From: JACPFN01 sp964406135
Lineage (GTDB): Bacteria > Babelota > Babeliae > Babelales > Chromulinivoraceae
Direction: 5' to 3'
Length of the DNA stretch: 64,000 bases
Assembly (NCBI GenBank): GCA_964406135.1
Contig: CAYOQO010000006.1
Coordinates: 1 to 64,000, forward strand
The position numbers and the translations under genes are program-made. How positions within the stretch are numbered: position 1 is the stretch's first letter; every line of letters begins with the position of its first letter. The notes under the pieces were generated by a model, which worked only from the letters and a program-made list of their open reading frames with translations, did not search any database and was not told where the DNA came from. Positions 1-8,837 of the stretch are shown here, in pieces.

Positions 1-76
1 AACTGTTTACTTCATCCCTGACAATCTAGTATTTTGATTACAAGTTTCATAAAAACAATCTAGGGGTATTTTGGTT

Positions 77-889
77 ATGAAAAGAACTATTTTTATTACA
101 ATAACGTTACTTCAAATATTCAGCACTTCTATAATTTTTTCAGATGAAAATAAATTCAAAAACACATTAAATCTTTGGATTGCAAGATCTCTAGAAGATG
201 TAAAAAGATTCATAGCTGAAGGAAATGATATTAATTTACAGAATGGCGATGGTAATACGCTTCTCCATGGAGTGATCGATTTTGAAACTGCACAATTGCT
301 TATTTTACATGGTGCTGATGTTAATGCACAAAATATCGTTGGCAATACACCTTTACATTTTGCAACTGATCCAAAAATTGTCGAATTGCTCATTTTGCAT
401 GGTGCTGATGTTAATGCACAAAATAAATATGGGAGAACCCCTCTACACACTCTTTTAAATAATAAAGCAAAAACCGAATTATTAATTTCACATGGTGCTC
501 AAATTGATATAACAGATAACCATAACTACACCCCATTAGACATCGTAAATAATCCAGATTCTGAAATAGCACTTATTTTTGCTGGCGCTCGACCATCAAA
601 ATCAGAACACGTTCTTCAAAATCCTTTAGTTCAAAAAGCAATGACCTATGTTGCAGCTTTTAAAAATTTAAAAACTGCAAAAAATATCTATGAAAAAACA
701 ACCCCAAAATACCAAAAATTGCACAATATTTTTGAAAATTATTTAAACAATGTTGATCCTGAAAGCTTAGAACGTATTTTATTAAATTCTCGCAAAAAAA
801 ATCCAATGAAAAAGCTTTTTACGTCTGATTTTATAAAGAAAGTGCAAAAAAATAAAAATAAAGATAAAGATTCTGCAGTTTACGGATAA
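77..889 (+). CDS. Exported ankyrin-repeat protein, paralogue 1
   Basis: The protein has an N-terminal signal peptide (about residues 1-22, MKRTIF then a hydrophobic core) and three or four ankyrin repeats (about residues 50-180). The repeats carry GNTPLH, ELLILHGADVN and GRTPLH motifs. The C-terminal part (about 190-270) has no ankyrin motifs and is lysine-rich at the end. Ankyrin repeats bind proteins, and in intracellular bacteria exported ankyrin proteins are often host-directed effectors; that role is inference here. ATG 77 is preferred to TTG 71 because it lies at a better distance from the AGGGG at 62-66. The gene is followed by a clear paralogue with a near-identical leader, so the pair is a tandem duplication. 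Confidence 0.9.
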   Translation: MKRTIFITITLLQIFSTSIIFSDENKFKNTLNLWIARSLEDVKRFIAEGNDINLQNGDGNTLLHGVIDFETAQLLILHGADVNAQNIVGNTPLHFATDPKIVELLILHGADVNAQNKYGRTPLHTLLNNKAKTELLISHGAQIDITDNHNYTPLDIVNNPDSEIALIFAGARPSKSEHVLQNPLVQKAMTYVAAFKNLKTAKNIYEKTTPKYQKLHNIFENYLNNVDPESLERILLNSRKKNPMKKLFTSDFIKKVQKNKNKDKDSAVYG

Positions 890-945
890 AAATGAGATTT
901 AAAATATAATACGTTTCATAAAACGATCTTAGGGGGATTTTGATT

Positions 946-1806
946 ATGAAAAGAACTCTTTTTATTGCAATAGTTTTATTGCAAACCTGTATTACAACGG
1001 TAATGCATTCAAGCGAAGATCCAGTAATACAACAAGTATTATTTGACGAAAATTTAGATGAAATTGGCAATACTTATTTACATCGCGCAAAAACCTCAAA
1101 TATAGTAAATCATTTACTCAAGAAAGGTTTTGATGTTAACGCTAGAAATATTCAAGGACAATCTCCATTGCATATTGTTCAAGACCCTTCCGCAGTACAA
1201 GCACTTATTGATGCAAATGCAGAAATCAATGCTGTTGACATTTATGGAAACACACCTATCTTTTATCTTGATAATATAGAAAAATTAAAAATACTTGCAG
1301 AAAATGGTGCTGAAATTAATGCCAAAAATAAATCTCAGCAAAATGCTTTCTACTACCAAGACAATAGCCCACTTGCTGCAGCTTTTATTTTATACGGATC
1401 TGATTATGATGAATCATCATATCCTGAAATTTTTCAATCAAAAGAAGTAAAAAATGCAACTCGCTACCGTAATAATTTTAAAGATTTAGAAACAGCACGT
1501 AAAATGTATTATAAAGGGCTTGATCTTTATCCTGAAATTAAAATTGCTTTTGACCAGTATCTAAATAACCAACCTCTATCATTACAATTTCTTCTTTCAA
1601 ATTCATACTATGCTCAAATCATGAAAAATCTTTTTACACAAGGTTTTATAGAAGAAAACACAAATAAATTGCAACGTTTTAAAAAACAAGATACAGATAG
1701 CCCAAATCGTAAAAAACAAGATGCTGATCGTGCAAATCGTGAAGCAAAATCTGTTAGAAATTATGATGCTTTTAATTCAAAAACCAAAAGAGAGTATGGC
1801 TGGTAA
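946..1806 (+). CDS. Exported ankyrin-repeat protein, paralogue 2
   Basis: A tandem paralogue of the gene just upstream. It has a signal peptide (about 1-23), degenerate ankyrin repeats (about 40-165; motifs GNTYLHRA, GQSPLHIV, GNTPIFYL) and a conserved non-ankyrin tail (about 170-240) shared with the first copy (NNFKDLETARKMY versus AAFKNLKTAKNIY). It ends with a charged extension holding two near-repeats, KKQDTDSPNR and KKQDADRANR. ATG 946 fits the AGGGGG at 932-937 better than the in-frame TTG at 940. The target is unknown; a role as a secreted interaction protein is inferred from the fold class. Confidence 0.9.
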   Translation: MKRTLFIAIVLLQTCITTVMHSSEDPVIQQVLFDENLDEIGNTYLHRAKTSNIVNHLLKKGFDVNARNIQGQSPLHIVQDPSAVQALIDANAEINAVDIYGNTPIFYLDNIEKLKILAENGAEINAKNKSQQNAFYYQDNSPLAAAFILYGSDYDESSYPEIFQSKEVKNATRYRNNFKDLETARKMYYKGLDLYPEIKIAFDQYLNNQPLSLQFLLSNSYYAQIMKNLFTQGFIEENTNKLQRFKKQDTDSPNRKKQDADRANREAKSVRNYDAFNSKTKREYGW

Positions 1807-1818
1807 ACATAATATTTT

Positions 1819-2160
1819 TTAATTTTGAATTTTTTGCACAAATTGTTCAGATAATAAACGCAGCGCTTGATCATATTCTTCATCAGAATACAAATCAACG
1901 CTGCGTATTTCTTTGCGCTCTTTAATTTTTGCAACAATTTGAACAATTGCGTCAGCCAAATTTGTAACCAATTTTATTGATGCAATTTTTGCAACTTCAG
2001 GATTTTTTTCATGATGATGATTAATCACAAGCGTTGCAATATCATCTGATATCGATGCAATAATTTCCAAAGCTGCTTTTTTTGCTTGAGCATCATCTGA
2101 ACGAATGAATGAAGCTGAAAATAATGAAAAAATCACACAAAATTTTAAAATGTGCTTCAT
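1819..2160 (-). CDS. Small exported protein of unknown function
   Basis: A 113-residue product with a signal peptide (MKHILKFCVIFSLFSASFIRS) and an alpha-helical, alanine/isoleucine-rich body containing a short histidine run (NHHHEK). ATG 2160 is chosen because AAGGAAA lies about seven bases upstream; the in-frame GTG at 2166 would abut that site. It converges on the ankyrin gene 12 bases away. No family recognised. Confidence 0.75.
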   Translation of the reverse strand: MKHILKFCVIFSLFSASFIRSDDAQAKKAALEIIASISDDIATLVINHHHEKNPEVAKIASIKLVTNLADAIVQIVAKIKERKEIRSVDLYSDEEYDQALRLLSEQFVQKIQN

Positions 2161-2182
2161 AACCACTTTCCTTTTTTAAATT

Positions 2183-3499
2183 TTATTTTTTTTCACCACT
2201 TGCCACGCATGCAGCCTTTGATTCAGCTCGTTTGATATGCACCTGAAGCACACGTTTTTCATTTGCTTGTTGAATCGTAAAACAAAAACCTTTGTAAAAA
2301 AAGTTTTCACCAACCTTCAGCAATTTTTGTGCATACTCAGTTAAAAAACCACCAAGCGTAACTGCAGTTTCCACAGAAAAGTTGATTTGCAAAATATCTT
2401 CAAGTCGATCTAAATCAACGGTCGCATCCACCGACCATTCAAGGTCAGGAATCATAATGGTAATTTTTCGAAGTTGAGCACTTGGATCATGCTCATCAGT
2501 AATATCACCAACAATCTCTTCAAGCGCATCTTCTAATGTTACTAATCCTATGGTGCTGCCATATTCATCAAGCACCATTGCCAAATGAATTTGCTGTCGC
2601 TTAAACTCTTTTAACAGTTCACTGACTTTTAAACTGTCAGGCACAAAAATAATTGGCTTAATTAAATCTTTTAATCGATAATCATGTTGATTTTGATGTA
2701 ATTGAATAAAAATATCTTTTTGATACACAATTCCTACAATATTTTCAGGATTTCCTTCAAACACTGGATACCGAGAATATTGATAAATATTAAAAAGTTG
2801 CATTAATGCATGAATATCACTTTCAATATCAATGCTAATCACATTGCTGTTGGGAATCAAAATCTCTTTAACATGTGTATTTTCCATGCGAAAAATATTT
2901 TGAAGCATGCTGGTTTTGTCTTGTTCCATCAACCCTTTTTTTTCAATGTAATTAATCAAAAACTGAATCTCTTGCTCTGAAATAATTTGACTATCATTGT
3001 GATCATAATCAGCATGTGAAAAATATCGAGAAATGGAAAGCAATGGCTTTGCAATCGGAGTTAATAAATAAAAAATAAAATTTGCAAGCCACAAAAGTGA
3101 GGCTAAAGGATTTGTTTGAGCTTGTGCTATACTTTTTGGAATAATTTCACCAATCAAAGAAACCACAATGGTCCCTGATGCAATACCAATGGTAAAACCT
3201 AATCCCTGTGGTAAATCAAAATCTGCAAAAACATTTTCAATAATATTTTGCAGTAAAACTGCCGTAGTGATACACATCATGTTCGTTGCAATCAACACCG
3301 TCATCAAAACATTTTGTGGATGATGCTCAAGCGTCGTAAAAAAAGTTTTATAGTTACTGGTACTTCGTTCAAGCTCTTTAACTTTAAATAATCGTATTGC
3401 GGTAATGCTTGTTTCCATAAATGCAAGCAACGCACACAAAGATAATGATGCAAGAAAAATTGCAAGATCAAACAGCAATTTTTGAGTATAGATAGTCAC
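2183..3499 (-). CDS. CNNM/CorC (HlyC-type) membrane protein
   Basis: The order of domains is that of the CorC/HlyC/CNNM family: a DUF21 transmembrane domain with three or four hydrophobic segments (about 1-190, including GEIIPKSIAQ), a CBS pair (about 205-325, VLDEYGSTIGLVTLEDALEEIVGDI) and a C-terminal CorC_HlyC domain (about 345-425, TLGGFLTE). Members are linked to Mg2+/Co2+ export, and older annotations call them hemolysins. The length of 438 residues is normal. The start is GTG 3499 with AAGGA a few bases upstream. It lies downstream of rpoD on the same strand, but a strong terminator separates them. Confidence 0.88.
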   Translation of the reverse strand: MTIYTQKLLFDLAIFLASLSLCALLAFMETSITAIRLFKVKELERSTSNYKTFFTTLEHHPQNVLMTVLIATNMMCITTAVLLQNIIENVFADFDLPQGLGFTIGIASGTIVVSLIGEIIPKSIAQAQTNPLASLLWLANFIFYLLTPIAKPLLSISRYFSHADYDHNDSQIISEQEIQFLINYIEKKGLMEQDKTSMLQNIFRMENTHVKEILIPNSNVISIDIESDIHALMQLFNIYQYSRYPVFEGNPENIVGIVYQKDIFIQLHQNQHDYRLKDLIKPIIFVPDSLKVSELLKEFKRQQIHLAMVLDEYGSTIGLVTLEDALEEIVGDITDEHDPSAQLRKITIMIPDLEWSVDATVDLDRLEDILQINFSVETAVTLGGFLTEYAQKLLKVGENFFYKGFCFTIQQANEKRVLQVHIKRAESKAACVASGEKK

Positions 3500-3576
3500 G
3501 TCGTCCTTTTTTTATTACAAAACAAACAATTATGTTTTTTAGTATGATGCAAAGTTTGCAATATTACAATTATTGA

Positions 3577-3606
3577 CAAAAAAAGTACCCGTTTTTACAC
3601 GGGTAC
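3577..3606 (-). terminator. Intrinsic terminator after rpoD
   Basis: On the minus strand an 8-bp stem (GTACCCGT/ACGGGTAC) is followed directly by seven T residues, eight bases beyond the rpoD stop codon. It should end the dnaG-rpoD transcript. Confidence 0.85.
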
Positions 3607-3613
3607 ATTCATT

Positions 3614-5497
3614 TTATTCATCATCTGAAGAATCATCAATATCATCTTCAACATCTTCAAGGTTTGTAATTTCTCGTTCAAAAAATGCTACCAGCTTTTT
3701 GCTGCGTGATGGATGTTTTAATTTTTTCAACGCTTTTACTTCAATCTGACGAATTCGTTCACGCGTTACTGAAAAATCTTTTCCAACCTCTTCAAGCGTA
3801 TGCTCAGATGCAACATCAATTCCAAAGCGCATCTTTAAAACTTTTTCTTCACGCGGTGTTAAAGTTTTAAGCACTTCACGAATTTTTTCTTTTAAATCAT
3901 TGCTTGCAACGGTATCTGACAATGAAAAATCATCTTCACTTTCAATCAAATCTTTAATTGAAGCATCATTTCCATCACCGATTGGAGTTTCTAAAGAAAT
4001 TGGCTCTTTTGAAATTTTGATAATATTTTTGATTTTCTTTTCATCAAGGTTCAATTTTTTTGCAAGCTCTGCATGTGTTGGTTCACGACCATGCTCTTGT
4101 AAAAAGATATGCTTAATTTTGTTAATTTTGTTGAGTGTTTCAACCATGTGTACCGGAACACGAATGGTTCTTGATTGATCTGCAATTGCACGAGTAATTG
4201 CTTGTTTGATCCACCATGTTGCATAGGTTGAAAATTTATAACCTCGTTCAAATTCAAATTTTTCAACAGCTTTCATCAACCCGATGTTTCCTTCTTGAAT
4301 CAAATCCAAGAAATGCAAGCCACGATTAATATATTTTCGTGCAATGTTGACCACCAAACGCAAATTTGCTTTTGCCAAATCAGCTTTTGCTTGTTTATCT
4401 TTCAGCTGACCTCGTGCAAATGAAGCATAATATTTTGCAGCAACTTCGTACGCAAAACCGATTTCGCTTTCAGTATTTTTAATTGCTTTTCGTGCAATAC
4501 GTTGCTGTGTTTCAAGTTCTAAAATTTCTTCAGCATTTGCTTCTTTACGTTTGCGAAGCATACTTAAACGTTCTTCTGCAGTTTTTACAAACTGACGACG
4601 CTCAATAATTTTGTTGAGTAATTTTTCAATTTTTTTACCAAGCTTTCTGATCAATTTATTCGACAATTTAATTGCCATGATCGCTTGACTAACAATTTCT
4701 TTGTTTTCTTTAATCTTTTCAAGCATCTCTTTTTTGCTTGCAGCAGAATCAAGCTTATCACGATAACTTTTATAAATTGCAGATTCATTCATCACTGCTT
4801 TTTTAACTTTGTTAATCAAAATTAAAAGCGCAGCACGCTCTTCTTCAAGCTTAGGCAAATTTTCTTCATCAAATTCTGTGAATTGAATAATATCTTTGAG
4901 CGCAATATTTTTTTTCTGTAACCGATCACCAATAATTAAAATTTCTTTATGAATAATTGGAAATTTTGATAAAGATTCAATCGATTCACGTTTTCCACTT
5001 GCAATTTTTTCAGCAATAACGGTTTCTGTTTTTTTGTTGAGTAATGGAATTTTTCCAATATCTCGCAAATAACATTTTACACCATCTGCAATCTGCGGAA
5101 TATCAGGAATCTCTTTAACCACTTCCCCTTCATCTTTATCTTCATCATCATGCTCATCAGCTTCTTCTTCAACTTCTTCAAGTGTTGTATTTGCAAGTTT
5201 TGCAGTAATTTTATGAGGTGTTTTTTCTTCAGTCTCCACAAAATCTTCAGAATCACCACTTACCGACAATTCTTCTTGCATAATCAAATCGATATTGCGT
5301 TTTTCAAGCTCTTTGAGAAGCTGATTCGTTTCTTCTTCATTAAATTTGTATTTTTCACCAAATTCCATAATCGATTCATACGTAATGAAACGATTTTTTA
5401 AACTATCTTCTGCAATTTTTTTGATAATACTTTGACGATCTTCGGTATTAATCGTTGCTTTTGTGATTTTTTTTGAATTTAATTTTTTCTTAATCAT
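3614..5497 (-). CDS. rpoD: Primary sigma factor RpoD (sigma-70)
   Basis: Group 1 sigma factor that directs RNA polymerase to housekeeping promoters. Visible parts are a region 1.1-like N-terminus (about 20-80), an acidic linker, region 1.2 (DGVKCYLRDIGKIPLL, about 140-175), a long lysine-rich non-conserved insert, region 2 (about 365-450, with NLRLVVNIARKY, DLIQEGNIGLMKAVEKF and the -10-binding TYATWWIKQAI), region 3 (GREPTHAELAKKL) and region 4 with its helix-turn-helix (about 555-610, LTPREEKVL, TRERIRQIEVKALKKL). The length of 627 residues is typical for Gram-negatives. Its ATG overlaps the dnaG stop (ATGA), so the two are translationally coupled, as in the classical macromolecular-synthesis operon. 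Confidence 0.97.
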   Translation of the reverse strand: MIKKKLNSKKITKATINTEDRQSIIKKIAEDSLKNRFITYESIMEFGEKYKFNEEETNQLLKELEKRNIDLIMQEELSVSGDSEDFVETEEKTPHKITAKLANTTLEEVEEEADEHDDEDKDEGEVVKEIPDIPQIADGVKCYLRDIGKIPLLNKKTETVIAEKIASGKRESIESLSKFPIIHKEILIIGDRLQKKNIALKDIIQFTEFDEENLPKLEEERAALLILINKVKKAVMNESAIYKSYRDKLDSAASKKEMLEKIKENKEIVSQAIMAIKLSNKLIRKLGKKIEKLLNKIIERRQFVKTAEERLSMLRKRKEANAEEILELETQQRIARKAIKNTESEIGFAYEVAAKYYASFARGQLKDKQAKADLAKANLRLVVNIARKYINRGLHFLDLIQEGNIGLMKAVEKFEFERGYKFSTYATWWIKQAITRAIADQSRTIRVPVHMVETLNKINKIKHIFLQEHGREPTHAELAKKLNLDEKKIKNIIKISKEPISLETPIGDGNDASIKDLIESEDDFSLSDTVASNDLKEKIREVLKTLTPREEKVLKMRFGIDVASEHTLEEVGKDFSVTRERIRQIEVKALKKLKHPSRSKKLVAFFEREITNLEDVEDDIDDSSDDE

Positions 5498-7254
5498 AAA
5501 CTTCCATTCTTATATAATTCAATTTTCAATTCTTCAAAAACATCGATCAATCGTTGTACTTCTGGCTGATCATGAACTCTTGTTGCTTGAACAATTTTCA
5601 TTTTAATATGGCTCACAACGGTTTTCCAATATTTTTTTTGAAATCGCAACATTAAAGCTTCAAAGGTCTGTTTCAAATTTGAACTATCGATTAAAAACAT
5701 CAAACGTTGCACATATTCAAATTCTACTGGATTCAACACCGTTGCTAAATTTTGTGAAGTTATTTCATGATGCAATTTTTTAAAATTTATCATTTTTTGC
5801 ACAATCTCACATGAAAATGATGAAAGTGCTGCCAATAATAATGTTTCATAGGCTTGCGTCAACAAGCTTGGGTCATAGGCTAAAGATCCCAAGATCTGTT
5901 CTTCTAATTTATCAGACACGACTTCAGATTCATCAGTTTTCGACATAACCATCGTACTATTTTTTGATGTCTGCTGTGTGCGCATGTATCTATTAGTATA
6001 CTCATTTTTTATGATTTCTAAAGGGATTTGTAGACTTTCAGAAATTTTTGAAAACAGAATATTTTGCTTTAAAACATCTTTTACCTGAACCATAAGCTCA
6101 AACATTTCATGCACAACTGCCATTTTATGCTTCATTGACTCTTGAGCAAAATTTGCACCTTTAATCTGTACAAAAAAATTAAAAATATCTTGTGCTTGAT
6201 CAATGCACTGTGCAATTGATTGGTTATGCTCCAGCATACTTGCAGGATCTTGACCTTGTGGCAACGAAACAACTTTTAAATCTAAATCAAGCTGCCAACA
6301 CAAAGGCGTAAGTCGAAGAATGGCTTGCTTGCCAGCATCATCTGCATCATACAAAAGATAAATTTTTTGAGCATGTTTTGCCAACTGTTGCAAATGTTCT
6401 GGTGAACATGCAGTACCCAATGTAGCCACCACATTTTTAAATCCATGCTGATACATAGCAATGCAATCAGTGTACCCTTCCACCAAAATTGCTGCTTGTT
6501 GTTTTTGAATTTCTGATTTTGCAACATCAAAACCATACAAAAGCTTACCTTTTTTAAAATAATCAGACTCTTTTGAGTTATAATATTTTGGTCTGGTATC
6601 ATTGGGCAAAAATATGCGACCACCAAAAGCACAAACTTGTCCTAAATGATCGCGTATCGGAAACATAATTCGATCTTCAAATGGTGAATACAATCCCTGG
6701 TTACCAGGAAAAATAATGTTAGCATCAATCAAATCTTGGCTTGAAAATCCCAGCGGTGCCACATGCGCCAAAAGCTGCTGAATTCCGCGAGCTCCTGCTG
6801 GAAAATAACCCAATAAAAATTGGGTACTCGTTGTCGTACTCACATTGCGATTTTTAACATAGTGCAAAGCTGGAATATGTTTAACCATCATAGAATTGCA
6901 CCATTGTGCAACAACATAACAAAGCTGAAAATGTGATTTTTTTAAAGCTGGAACAATCGATTTGCTCACCTCTTTTGGAATGTCTAAGTTATATCGATTT
7001 GCTAAATGTTGTGCAGCTTCAAGTGCTGACAAATTTTCAATCTTTTCAACAAATGCAATCACATCACCTGAAGCATGACATCCAAAACAGTAATAAATAT
7101 TTTTGTGCGGACTCACGGTGAATGATGGCGTATTTTCATGATGAAACGGACACCGCGCTTTCCAGTACAATGACCCGGTTTTTTTCAAACTGGTATACTC
7201 ACCGATCACAGTTAAAATATCGACATGCTGTTTAATAAAATTAAATAAATCCAC
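5494..7254 (-). CDS. dnaG: DNA primase DnaG
   Basis: Synthesises RNA primers at the replication fork. The N-terminal CHC2 zinc finger is intact (C35, H38, C56, C59 within CPFHHENTPSF and CFGC). The catalytic core and Toprim domain follow (about 245-330, ILVEGYTDC and LLYDADDAGKQA, giving the acidic metal ligands). The C-terminal helicase-binding region (about 450-586) is poorly conserved, as usual. The start is GTG 7254 with only a weak Shine-Dalgarno. It overlaps rpoD by four bases. Confidence 0.96.
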   Translation of the reverse strand: MDLFNFIKQHVDILTVIGEYTSLKKTGSLYWKARCPFHHENTPSFTVSPHKNIYYCFGCHASGDVIAFVEKIENLSALEAAQHLANRYNLDIPKEVSKSIVPALKKSHFQLCYVVAQWCNSMMVKHIPALHYVKNRNVSTTTSTQFLLGYFPAGARGIQQLLAHVAPLGFSSQDLIDANIIFPGNQGLYSPFEDRIMFPIRDHLGQVCAFGGRIFLPNDTRPKYYNSKESDYFKKGKLLYGFDVAKSEIQKQQAAILVEGYTDCIAMYQHGFKNVVATLGTACSPEHLQQLAKHAQKIYLLYDADDAGKQAILRLTPLCWQLDLDLKVVSLPQGQDPASMLEHNQSIAQCIDQAQDIFNFFVQIKGANFAQESMKHKMAVVHEMFELMVQVKDVLKQNILFSKISESLQIPLEIIKNEYTNRYMRTQQTSKNSTMVMSKTDESEVVSDKLEEQILGSLAYDPSLLTQAYETLLLAALSSFSCEIVQKMINFKKLHHEITSQNLATVLNPVEFEYVQRLMFLIDSSNLKQTFEALMLRFQKKYWKTVVSHIKMKIVQATRVHDQPEVQRLIDVFEELKIELYKNGSL

Positions 7255-7281
7255 AACTATTAACTCTTAGCTTACAGCGCA

Positions 7282-7647
7282 TTATTGTGTTTTTTTAGAA
7301 TTAAGATACGCTTCGGCAATCAATTTTTTACGAAAATTGAAAATTGTTGAATATCTTTGCCTGCGTTGTTCTATTTCTTCAAGATTATCTTCACTTTGCT
7401 CAGAAATCAAAGGCCTTAACCCAGCATCTTCATCTAAAATAATTGAACTTTTAGCAGACACTTCAACCAACCAGTCTCGCACATCATCCTCAAGACCTGT
7501 CTGAAATTTTTCACTTACAAATTCATTAATAATTTTTTTGAGCATTTCAGTTTTTGCAAACCATTTATTTGATGATAAATCTGATCCAAAAATTCCAATG
7601 AAATGCATGCCCAAGCAAATTATCGTTACCAAATGTTTTATTTTCAT
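7282..7647 (-). CDS. Small exported protein, paralogue A
   Basis: A 121-residue product with a signal peptide (MKIKHLVTIICLGMHFIGIFGS). Its C-terminal half matches the next gene upstream (SAKSSIILDEDAGLRP...RRQRYSTI...KKLIAEAY versus AAKTSIAQDEGLGMRP...VAQYRRNVILDAF), so the two are tandem paralogues. ATG 7647 is preferred because AAGGA abuts the earlier in-frame ATG at 7653. Function unknown. Confidence 0.8.
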   Translation of the reverse strand: MKIKHLVTIICLGMHFIGIFGSDLSSNKWFAKTEMLKKIINEFVSEKFQTGLEDDVRDWLVEVSAKSSIILDEDAGLRPLISEQSEDNLEEIEQRRQRYSTIFNFRKKLIAEAYLNSKKTQ

Positions 7648-7656
7648 AAACATTCC

Positions 7657-8052
7657 TTATTGCTTAGTTCGATTTTGTTTAAAAGCGTCCAGAATCACAT
7701 TACGTCTATACTGCGCAACAGCCAAAAAAATCTCTTCTTTCTCTGGGCTACAGCTCTCTGGTGAAACAGAAATTTTAGGTCTCATACCTAGCCCTTCATC
7801 TTGTGCAATAGACGTCTTTGCTGCCGCTAAAGCACATTCTTTTTCTATGCTTTGAGGAGGAAGTAAGATAACAGCAGCTTCAATGTGGCTTCTCAATCCT
7901 TCAGTTAGTCCAAACCAATGCGCTAAATCACTGGATTGCACAACAATTGGCGAAACTGATGACCCCATTGTAACACCCCTGTTTTCAGACCCAAAACCAA
8001 CATGAAAAGTGATCAGCAAGCAAATTAATGTTGGAAAAAAAATTATTTTCAT
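7657..8052 (-). CDS. Small exported protein, paralogue B
   Basis: A 131-residue product with a signal peptide (about 1-22) and an acidic, proline-containing body. It is related to the gene downstream through a shared motif (S-I-x2-DE-x-G-x-RP) and a similar arginine-rich C-terminal helix. ATG 8052 is preferred to ATG 8058 on spacing from AGGGA. It sits eight bases downstream of lgt and is probably co-transcribed. Function unknown. Confidence 0.8.
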   Translation of the reverse strand: MKIIFFPTLICLLITFHVGFGSENRGVTMGSSVSPIVVQSSDLAHWFGLTEGLRSHIEAAVILLPPQSIEKECALAAAKTSIAQDEGLGMRPKISVSPESCSPEKEEIFLAVAQYRRNVILDAFKQNRTKQ

Positions 8053-8060
8053 AAACATCC

Positions 8061-8837
8061 CTATCGTTTATTTTGTTGTTGTACAATTATAAACCCACAA
8101 CTAGCAATGATCATAATTCCTACAGCAATCCATTGATGAATTGAAAAATAAGAAAAATATGTGCTATTAAAAAAAATTCTATCGGCTCTGAAAAAATCAA
8201 TCAAAAAACGCTCAAAACTTACCAAAAGTAAATAACTAAAAAATAAAACTCCAGCAGTTTTGCTTAATTTTTGAATCACAAAATATTGCAAGAAAAAAAT
8301 AGATCCCAAAATCACCGCACTATACAATTGCGCTGGATGCAATGACTGATACAACGGTGCCATGCATGATACATCAGTGTAAGTGACTGACCACAATAAA
8401 AAACTTTGAGCACCAAAACAACAGCCTGCAAAAAAACATCCTACACGTCCAAAACTTTGCGCAATTGGTGCATACAATGCTACGCGATCTAAAAAAGGCA
8501 AAACTGAAATTTTATTGCGCTGTAAAAAATAACCCAATACACAGACAACGCCTAAAATGCTTCCCAAAATTGAAAGCCCGGGCTCCCAAAATTTTAAAAG
8601 CATCATGTAATTGCACCATGGTTCTGATTCTGAAATTAAAAAACCTAATCGACCACCAAAATATCCAGCAACAATGATCAACTGCAAAGAAGTCATGAGC
8701 TGATCTTGGCTTACTATTTTTTTCATTTTTTCATCATGGGTAAGCAAAAAAATTGCAATTACTGCACCAACTGCAATGCATAAACCATAGGCATGAATTG
8801 CCAATGGTCCCCAAATTTGAAAAATAACTGGATTCAT
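8061..8837 (-). CDS. lgt: Prolipoprotein diacylglyceryl transferase
   Basis: Transfers diacylglycerol from phosphatidylglycerol to the lipobox cysteine of prolipoproteins in the inner membrane. About seven hydrophobic segments are visible, with the family signature near residues 127-140 (FGRVGCFFAGCCFG), an early H-x-YG motif (AIHAYGL) and a late ER-x-x-x-x-FFRADR segment. The length of 258 residues is normal. The start overlaps the ABC-F stop by four bases (ATGA). Its partner lspA and a likely substrate, the small lysine-rich lipoprotein at 49 kb, are also in this window. Confidence 0.95.
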   Translation of the reverse strand: MNPVIFQIWGPLAIHAYGLCIAVGAVIAIFLLTHDEKMKKIVSQDQLMTSLQLIIVAGYFGGRLGFLISESEPWCNYMMLLKFWEPGLSILGSILGVVCVLGYFLQRNKISVLPFLDRVALYAPIAQSFGRVGCFFAGCCFGAQSFLLWSVTYTDVSCMAPLYQSLHPAQLYSAVILGSIFFLQYFVIQKLSKTAGVLFFSYLLLVSFERFLIDFFRADRIFFNSTYFSYFSIHQWIAVGIMIIASCGFIIVQQQNKR

